Part shown: positions 13,721 to 18,180 of the stretch, one piece after another
Layout: each line of letters opens with the position of its first letter
How positions within the stretch are numbered: position 1 is the stretch's first letter
Origin: DASQDT01 sp036380435
GTDB lineage: Bacteria; Acidobacteriota; Blastocatellia; Pyrinomonadales; Pyrinomonadaceae
NCBI GenBank assembly: GCA_036380435.1
Contig: DASVES010000285.1
Location: 1-18,180 of the forward strand
Reading direction: 5' to 3'
DNA: 18,180 bases
The notes under the pieces: model-generated
What the model saw: the letters and a program-made list of their open reading frames with translations, nothing else
Told to the model about the DNA's origin: nothing
Database searches by the model: none
Translations under genes and position numbers: made by a program

Positions 13721-13740
13721 TGTGGACTCGGCTAGAGTTG
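13712..13740 (+). promoter_or_regulatory. Candidate promoter of the DsbA-fold gene
   Basis: AAGACT (13712-13717) and TAGAGT (13735-13740) are 17 bases apart. The -35-like box overlaps the end of the 47-bp element, so a protein on the two 20-bp units would sit directly upstream and could contact RNA polymerase. The boxes are weak; support comes from the same layout at copy A. Confidence 0.4.
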
Positions 13741-13860
13741 CAATCTCTCCTCCCAGTGGAGCGGCTGCGAGTCGCCGGCGATTTTCGGCGCTGGCAGTTT
13801 GCGGCGCTTTTACCAAAGCGCCAACAAGAAAAAGACGACAGACATTGAGGAGAGCTAAAG

Positions 13861-14427
13861 ATGGACGGTGCGCTCGTGAAAGAAGGCGGCGTGTCATGCC
13901 TCGTTTTGCCGGTCGGCGCGCGCGATCACGCGCAGGGCTCTATGGAAGCGGCTGTCACGCTGCTCGAATACGGCGACTTCGAGTGTGAGCATTGCGCCGA
14001 AGCCTTCCCCGTAATAATGAAGATCAAACGGTGGCTGCACGGTGCGTTGTGCTACGTGTTCCGCCACTCGCCCGCCGCCGAGAAACACCCGCACGCGCTC
14101 CGGGCGGCGGAAGCGGCGGAAGCCGCCGGAGCGCAAGGGCGCTTTTGGGAGATGCATGATTTGTTATGCGAGCGCAGTCCTGCCATCGATGACGTTCACC
14201 TGAAGCGCTACGCGCAGGAATTAGGTCTTGACCTGGAACGCTTCGAGCGTGAAATGCGGGAGCGCGTTCACCTGGGAAGAGTGCGTGAAGATTTCGAGAG
14301 CGGCGTCGCCAGCGGCGTCAGCGACACGCCGGCGTTTTTCATCAACGGCGTGCGGTACGAAGGTGAGGCTGACTTGGACAGCCTGCTCGCGGCTATTGAG
14401 GAGGCTGGGACATCAAGTCATGGGTGA
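13861..14427 (+). CDS. DsbA family thioredoxin-fold protein, cytosolic
   Basis: A 188-aa protein with GAGGAG 8 bases before the ATG. It has the redox motif CEHC (Cys42, Cys45) in LLEYGDFECEHCAEAFP, an inserted helical domain (EKHPHALRAAEAAEAAGAQG, FWEMHD) and the cis-proline loop SDTPAFFING (Pro157). This is the compact DsbA/Thioredoxin_4 type also found fused to NhaA antiporters. There is no signal peptide, so it should work in the cytosol, probably as a disulfide reductase or isomerase or in oxidative-stress defence; the partner is unknown. It sits downstream of the shared 47-bp element. A short TCTCC-aaag-GGAGA hairpin follows at 14451-14464. Confidence 0.88.
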   Translation: MDGALVKEGGVSCLVLPVGARDHAQGSMEAAVTLLEYGDFECEHCAEAFPVIMKIKRWLHGALCYVFRHSPAAEKHPHALRAAEAAEAAGAQGRFWEMHDLLCERSPAIDDVHLKRYAQELGLDLERFEREMRERVHLGRVREDFESGVASGVSDTPAFFINGVRYEGEADLDSLLAAIEEAGTSSHG

Positions 14428-14488
14428 CTCCGAGATAAATTGAACGTGATTCTCCAAAGGGAGAGGTTATCGCTGAAAGGAGCGAGAG

Positions 14489-14625
14489 ATGATCAGCGAC
14501 AGTTCATACTAAAGCGAAGCAGTTCGACCTGAGCGGCCTCAACGGCATCTACGGTCGAGTTCGAGTATCAGCGTGAGGGCGAGGATGAGGAAGTTGAGAT
14601 CGAAGTGAAGTGGAAGCGGCGGTAA
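14489..14625 (+). pseudogene. Chimeric gene remnant: unknown N-terminal piece joined to amphi-Trp domain C-terminus
   Basis: AAAGGAGCGAGAG precedes an ATG at 14489, but the frame stops after 7 codons. One frame over, the sequence reads TKAKQFDLSGLNGI, which resembles the start of some iron/manganese superoxide dismutases as I remember them (weak). From 14554 to the TAA at 14623-14625 a third frame reads VEFEYQREGEDEEVEIEVKW and ends KRR, the typical C-terminal strand pair of amphi-Trp domain proteins. So two gene ends appear joined by a deletion, with frameshifts. The hydrolase gene begins 6 bases after the TAA. Confidence 0.45.
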
Positions 14626-14631
14626 CGACAC

Positions 14632-15822
14632 ATGAGAAGCATCCCGCGAAAAAATTCACTCGTCACCGTGATACCTAAACCTGCGCGTGCGTGGGTAGGC
14701 GTCTTACTCGCCTGTTTAGCTCTCGCCGCTTGTTCGCAGGCGACGAAGAGGGCCGAGGATGCGAGCAGCAATCGCGGTTCTGCCGCGTCAACTCAAGCGA
14801 CGCCCGCATCAGCCAACACGGCTCAGGCCACCCCTTCATCCGTCGCGCCGAGTCCGACGCCGGACGTTGCGCCGCTGAAGATCCCGGAGAGAGTGGCTTC
14901 GGGCGAAGTCACCGAGTCAGGCGGGACGTGGAACAGGGCGGTGCAAAGCATCACCTACGTGAGTTCCGCCGACAACACGCGCCAGCCGATGATGTTCTAC
15001 AAGCCCGAGACGGATGAACCGAGACCACTGCTCGTCGCCCTGCATTCTTGGAGCGAAGATTACCGACAAGCCGAGAGCGTCATCTACTCCGAGTGGTGCG
15101 TCGCCAACGATTGGGTCTTCATTCACCCGAACTTCAGGGGAGCGAATACGAGACCGCAGGCTACGGGGTCGGAGCTGGTCATCGGAGATGTTCTGAGCGC
15201 GATTGATTATGCGAAAGCGAACGCCCGCGTGGACGAGAGCCGCATCTACGCGGTCGGCTGGTCTGGCGGCGGCTACCTGGGACTGCTGCTGGCTGGACGT
15301 CAGCCTGAGATTTGGGCGGGCGTGTCGGCGTGGGTGCCGATCTCGGATTTGAACGCGTGGTACGAAGAGAGCAGGCGCTTGGGGACGAAGTATGTCAGCC
15401 AGATTGCGGCTTCGTGCGGCGGCAGACCCACAGGCGAGACGCCGGCAGCGGCGGAGTGCCGGAAGCGTTCGGCGCTCACCTACCTTGAGCGTGCCCGCGG
15501 TGTTCCGATTGACATCAACCACGGCATCCGCGACGGGCGCAACAACGACGATCCAGTACCCATCGGCCAATCTCTGCGCGCCTTCAACCTGCTGGCAGCG
15601 CCTCAAGACCGCTTCACGGAAGAGGAGGTCGCATACTTCACGCGCGAGGCCCAGGTCCCGCCCGCTTTGCGAAGCGAAACGTCAGACCCTTCATACGGAG
15701 GTCTGAGAATACTTTTCCGGCGGCAATCAGGAAACGCGCGCGTCACCGTCTTCGACGGCGCTCACGACAAGAACACCGAAGCCGCTTTCAGATGGCTGAA
15801 CCGGCACAGGAGAGACAGATAG
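14632..15822 (+). CDS. Lipoprotein alpha/beta hydrolase (prolyl oligopeptidase/esterase type)
   Basis: A 396-aa protein. Residues 20-34 form a lipoprotein signal ending LALAAC (Cys34). Residues 35-80 are a Ser/Ala/Thr/Pro-rich linker. An alpha/beta-hydrolase domain follows: PLLVALHSWSE near 132, nucleophile Ser211 in GWSGGGY, likely acid Asp301 or Asp306 in HGIRDGRNNDD, and His378 in FDGAHDKN. This fits a secreted peptidase S9 or carbohydrate esterase anchored at the outer envelope; substrate unknown. The ATG at 14632 has no strong RBS, unlike its neighbours; it lies 6 bases after the remnant's stop, so it may once have been translated by coupling. The next gene starts 17 bases downstream. 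Confidence 0.85.
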   Translation: MRSIPRKNSLVTVIPKPARAWVGVLLACLALAACSQATKRAEDASSNRGSAASTQATPASANTAQATPSSVAPSPTPDVAPLKIPERVASGEVTESGGTWNRAVQSITYVSSADNTRQPMMFYKPETDEPRPLLVALHSWSEDYRQAESVIYSEWCVANDWVFIHPNFRGANTRPQATGSELVIGDVLSAIDYAKANARVDESRIYAVGWSGGGYLGLLLAGRQPEIWAGVSAWVPISDLNAWYEESRRLGTKYVSQIAASCGGRPTGETPAAAECRKRSALTYLERARGVPIDINHGIRDGRNNDDPVPIGQSLRAFNLLAAPQDRFTEEEVAYFTREAQVPPALRSETSDPSYGGLRILFRRQSGNARVTVFDGAHDKNTEAAFRWLNRHRRDR

Positions 15823-15839
15823 CCGCGAGGTGAACTTAA

Positions 15840-16700
15840 ATGTTTGAGTTATTCAAAAGCATCATCCCGTATATCACGCCGATATTTGTGATTTCCACGA
15901 TGCTGAACGTCGGTTTGACGCAGAAATTATCCGACGTTATCGGGCATTTGAAAAATTATCCTTTTGTTCTAAAAATGCTCGTCGCCAACTTCATCGTCGC
16001 GCCGCTCGTGATGTTGTCGATGCTCTATGTCGCGCCGTTCGAGCCGACGCTCAAAGGCGGACTGCTGATTTTCTCGATGTGCGCGGGCGCGCCGTTTCTC
16101 ATCAAGCTGACGCAGACGGCAGAACAAAACCTGGCGCTCGGCGCGGCGGTGATGATGCTTTTGATCGTCGGGACGGTCGTTTATGTGCCGATTGTGCTGC
16201 CGTTGATTTTGTCGGACTTGACCGTCGATGCCTGGGCGGTCGCCAAATCGCTGACGACGCAGATGCTTCTGCCGATTGTCGTCGGAATGCTGGCTGTGCA
16301 GTTTCTGCCTGCTTTATCCAGAAGAGTGCAGCCGTGGGTCGGTCGCTTAGGCAACATCACTTTATACGCTTTAATCGCGGCCACTTTAATCGGCTATTTG
16401 CCCGGCATGTTCGGCATCGTCGGTACGGGCGCGATTCTCGTCGGCTTGGCGTTCGTCCTGGCGGCGTTCGGCTTAGGTTATCTGACGGGCGCGGGGAAAG
16501 ATCATCTTGAGGATGTCGGCGGTTTAGGCACGGCGCAGCGTAACACCGCCGCCGCAACGATTATCGCCGTGCAGAATTTCAGCGATTACCCGGACGTTCT
16601 GGTGATCATCACGCTCGCCAACACGCTCGGCATCGTGATGCTGATGTTCATCGCTAAACGGCTGAGCCGCGACAACAAGGTGGAGATAGTAACAGTCTGA
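15840..16700 (+). CDS. Bile acid:sodium symporter (BASS) family transporter
   Basis: A 286-aa protein with GAGGTG shortly before the ATG and about nine hydrophobic helices. It has the BASS-type core: GLLIFSMCAGAPFLIKLTQ near 74 and GLGTAQRNTAAATIIAVQNF near 229, with Asn/Gln residues at the expected sodium-binding crossover. Such proteins import organic acids or other small anions with Na+; the substrate is unknown. Codon choice differs from the neighbours: TTA, AAA, AAT and TTT codons are common here (for example near 15945-15980), which suggests recent acquisition. It lies 17 bases after the hydrolase gene and may be co-transcribed. A small hairpin follows its stop. Confidence 0.85.
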   Translation: MFELFKSIIPYITPIFVISTMLNVGLTQKLSDVIGHLKNYPFVLKMLVANFIVAPLVMLSMLYVAPFEPTLKGGLLIFSMCAGAPFLIKLTQTAEQNLALGAAVMMLLIVGTVVYVPIVLPLILSDLTVDAWAVAKSLTTQMLLPIVVGMLAVQFLPALSRRVQPWVGRLGNITLYALIAATLIGYLPGMFGIVGTGAILVGLAFVLAAFGLGYLTGAGKDHLEDVGGLGTAQRNTAAATIIAVQNFSDYPDVLVIITLANTLGIVMLMFIAKRLSRDNKVEIVTV

Positions 16701-16706
16701 ACATTC

Positions 16707-16723
16707 ATCGGACTTCCTCCGAT
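16707..16723 (+). terminator. Short hairpin after the BASS gene
   Basis: ATCGGA (16707-16712) and TCCGAT (16718-16723) are perfect reverse complements around a 5-base loop, 7 bases past the stop codon. There is no real U-tract, so this is a weak terminator candidate. Confidence 0.35.
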
Positions 16724-16754
16724 TCTGCCTGAAGAAATCGCGCCGGGGGAAGGT

Positions 16755-16817
16755 ATGACCGGAGAAGCAGCCGAAAATCACAGGGAGGAAGTGACGGAGA
16801 AAAGGAGACGGACATGA
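16755..16817 (+). CDS. Possible 20-aa leader peptide coupled to the dehydrogenase gene
   Basis: An ATG preceded by GGGGAAGGT reads 20 codons of a charged peptide (MTGEAAENHREEVTEKRRRT). It stops at a TGA overlapping the next gene's ATG as ATGA. This could be translational coupling or chance, as the last part also carries the dehydrogenase RBS (AAGGAG). There is no attenuator-like codon run. Confidence 0.2.
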   Translation: MTGEAAENHREEVTEKRRRT

Positions 16818-18178
16818 GCCAACGTTCACCGCTGAAAATCGTCTGTTTGATAATCCTGGTTACAAGTGCGGTCGCTCTGTCGCCGGGGGGCCGGACGACG
16901 GGCAAGGCACAGGGAACCGCCGCCGCTAAGGAGCGCAAGGGCTGCGATAAGGGCGACGGCGGTCTCACGCTGCCCGCAGGATTTTGCGCCTCGGTGTTTG
17001 CCGACAACCTCGGGCGCGCGCGTCATCTCACCGCCGCGCCCAACGGGGACGTTTACGTGAACACCTGGAGCAGTACGTACACCAATCTGAAGAACGCGCC
17101 GGGTGGTTACATCGTGGCCCTGCGCGACACCGACCGCGACGGCAGAGCCGATATGGTCGAGCGTTTCGGCCCCGCGCATCAGGACGGGAAGGCGGGCGGC
17201 GGAACCGGCATCGCCGTGCATCGCGGCGCGCTGTACGTCGAGGACATCGGAAAAATCGTGCGCTACCGGCTCGGTCGCGGCCGGCTGGTCCCGCAGGGGA
17301 ATCCTGACGTCATCTTGAGCGGTTTGTGGACCGAGCGCGGCCACATCATGCACCCGTTTGCGATCACGTCCGGCGGAGTCCTGTACGTGAACTCAGGTTC
17401 GATCACGAACTCGTGTCAGGAGAAGGACCGCACGCTGGAGTCGCCGGGAATTTCGCCGTGCCCGGAGCTTCAGCTACACGCGGGCATCTGGCGTTACGAC
17501 GCCGGCAAGACCGGCCAGACTTTCTCCCCCGCCGAACGCTTCGCCACCGGCACCCGCAACGTCGTCGCGCTGGCGGTGAACGGGGCGGACGGGGCGCTGT
17601 ATGCCACTTTGCACGGGCGCGACAATTTGGCCGCCCACTGGCCGAAGCTCTACACCGCGGAGCAGAACAACGAACTGCCCGCGGAAGTCTTCGCGCGCAT
17701 CAACCGCGGCGACGACTTCGGCTGGCCCTACTGCTACTTCGACCCTCAACAGCGCAAGCACGTGCTCGCGCCGGAATACGGCGGGGACGGCGGGAAGGCG
17801 CAGGGCGTCTGCGCGCAGAAGAAGCAACCCGACCTGACCTTCCCCGCGCACTGGGCTCCCAACGGGATGACGTTCTATCGTGGCTCGACGTTTCCGGCGA
17901 AGTACCGCGGCGGCGCCTTCGTGGCCTTCCACGGTTCCCATGACAGAACGCCGACGCAGGCGGGCTATCGGGTGGCGTTCGTGCCGTTCGAGGCGGCCAG
18001 GCCGGCGGGCCGCTACGAAGAGTTCGCGACGGGTTTTGCCGGCGCGGGGCCGCTTGCGGCTCCTACCGAAGCGCCCCACCGGCCCATGGGCCTGGCGGTT
18101 GGCCCTGATGGAGCGCTGTACGTCTCCGATGACGTCAAAGGGCGGATTTGGAGAATCACATACGTCGGCGGCGTCTGA
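16814..18178 (+). CDS. Exported PQQ-type sugar/sorbosone dehydrogenase (beta-propeller)
   Basis: A complete 454-aa protein with AAGGAG 6 bases before the ATG. Residues 6-22 are a hydrophobic signal (IVCLIILVTSAVAL), then a polar linker. From about 52 onwards it is a six-bladed propeller of the glucose/sorbosone dehydrogenase family: LPAGFCASVFADNLGRARHL, DTDRDGRAD (a Ca-binding-type loop, 105-113), HPFAI (His180), TGTRNVVAL (Arg248-Asn249, matching the Arg-Asn pair of soluble PQQ glucose dehydrogenase), INRGDDFGWPYCY near 296 and VGPDGALYVSDD at the end. It should oxidise a sugar or aldehyde in the periplasm; PQQ use is inferred. The stop is 2 bases before the window end, so downstream partners such as a cytochrome c are not visible. 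Confidence 0.87.
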   Translation: MSQRSPLKIVCLIILVTSAVALSPGGRTTGKAQGTAAAKERKGCDKGDGGLTLPAGFCASVFADNLGRARHLTAAPNGDVYVNTWSSTYTNLKNAPGGYIVALRDTDRDGRADMVERFGPAHQDGKAGGGTGIAVHRGALYVEDIGKIVRYRLGRGRLVPQGNPDVILSGLWTERGHIMHPFAITSGGVLYVNSGSITNSCQEKDRTLESPGISPCPELQLHAGIWRYDAGKTGQTFSPAERFATGTRNVVALAVNGADGALYATLHGRDNLAAHWPKLYTAEQNNELPAEVFARINRGDDFGWPYCYFDPQQRKHVLAPEYGGDGGKAQGVCAQKKQPDLTFPAHWAPNGMTFYRGSTFPAKYRGGAFVAFHGSHDRTPTQAGYRVAFVPFEAARPAGRYEEFATGFAGAGPLAAPTEAPHRPMGLAVGPDGALYVSDDVKGRIWRITYVGGV

Positions 18179-18180
18179 CC

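Larger units (their letters stand above)
13561..13860. other. 300-base region between AraC gene and DsbA-fold gene
   Basis: No gene is supported. It holds copy B of the 47-bp element (13674-13720), the following promoter-like pair (13712-13740) and a leader of about 115 bases with GAGGAG just before the ATG at 13861. I see no clear terminator after the AraC stop; the sequence there is C-rich. A minus-strand open frame across the region has no RBS and no recognisable product. Confidence 0.5.

Noticed and set aside
13499..13897. A 132-codon minus-strand open frame across the AraC/DsbA spacer
   Set aside because: It overlaps the ends of two good genes and runs through the 47-bp element; no RBS, composition unlike the neighbours.

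Overview
The window is 18.2 kb of dense, GC-rich (about 60 %) bacterial chromosome with conventional Shine-Dalgarno starts. There are no rRNA or tRNA genes, no CRISPR array and no transposase. The mix (KhtTU antiporter, tandem UspA protein, DUF4118 kinase, Crp-type and AraC-type regulators, secreted sorbosone-dehydrogenase-like propeller, CPxCG zinc ribbons, amphi-Trp remnant) would fit an Acidobacteriota genome, perhaps Blastocatellia. That placement is inference from gene content only.

Layout. Everything from 1 to 12167 is read on the minus strand; everything from 12601 to the end is read on the plus strand. Minus-strand units, in order of transcription, are: (a) Crp/Fnr regulator (12167-11454); (b) a coupled trio of SFPASDPP-motif small protein, DUF4118 histidine kinase and LuxR-type response regulator (11284-9209); (c) a stress-type operon of CPxCG zinc ribbon, two small membrane proteins, tandem-UspA protein, a frameshifted second zinc ribbon and a three-helix membrane protein (8951-6566); (d) khtT-khtU, a K+/H+ antiporter with its regulatory subunit (6370-4633); (e) a secreted endonuclease/exonuclease/phosphatase-fold protein with a small membrane protein (4218-2089); (f) a cardiolipin-synthase-like phospholipase D enzyme and a DUF3124 lipoprotein cut by the window edge (1930-1). 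Plus-strand genes are an AraC regulator, a cytosolic DsbA-fold protein, a chimeric gene remnant, a lipoprotein alpha/beta hydrolase, a BASS-family transporter and a PQQ-type sugar dehydrogenase.

Main non-obvious signals. A 47-bp AT-rich element occurs twice, identical at every base, in opposite genomic orientation but in the same orientation relative to the downstream gene: upstream of the EEP operon (4450-4496) and upstream of the DsbA-fold gene (13674-13720). Each copy is two 20-bp units built on AGTCAAGATkAGAAAA, followed by a similar promoter-like sequence, so it looks like a shared operator for a small regulon. Second, a small zinc-ribbon gene between the UspA gene and the next membrane protein gene is broken by one G in a GGG run. 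It is a paralogue of the intact zinc ribbon heading the same operon, and it has also lost one zinc-binding Cys. Third, the region between the divergent Crp and AraC genes carries a good promoter with a perfect dyad in its spacer.

Functionally, much of the window concerns envelope and ion or stress homeostasis: phospholipid synthesis, K+/H+ exchange, universal stress proteins, a membrane sensor kinase and redox enzymes. No complete undescribed system is proven; the shared element and the zinc-ribbon/UspA operon are the best leads.
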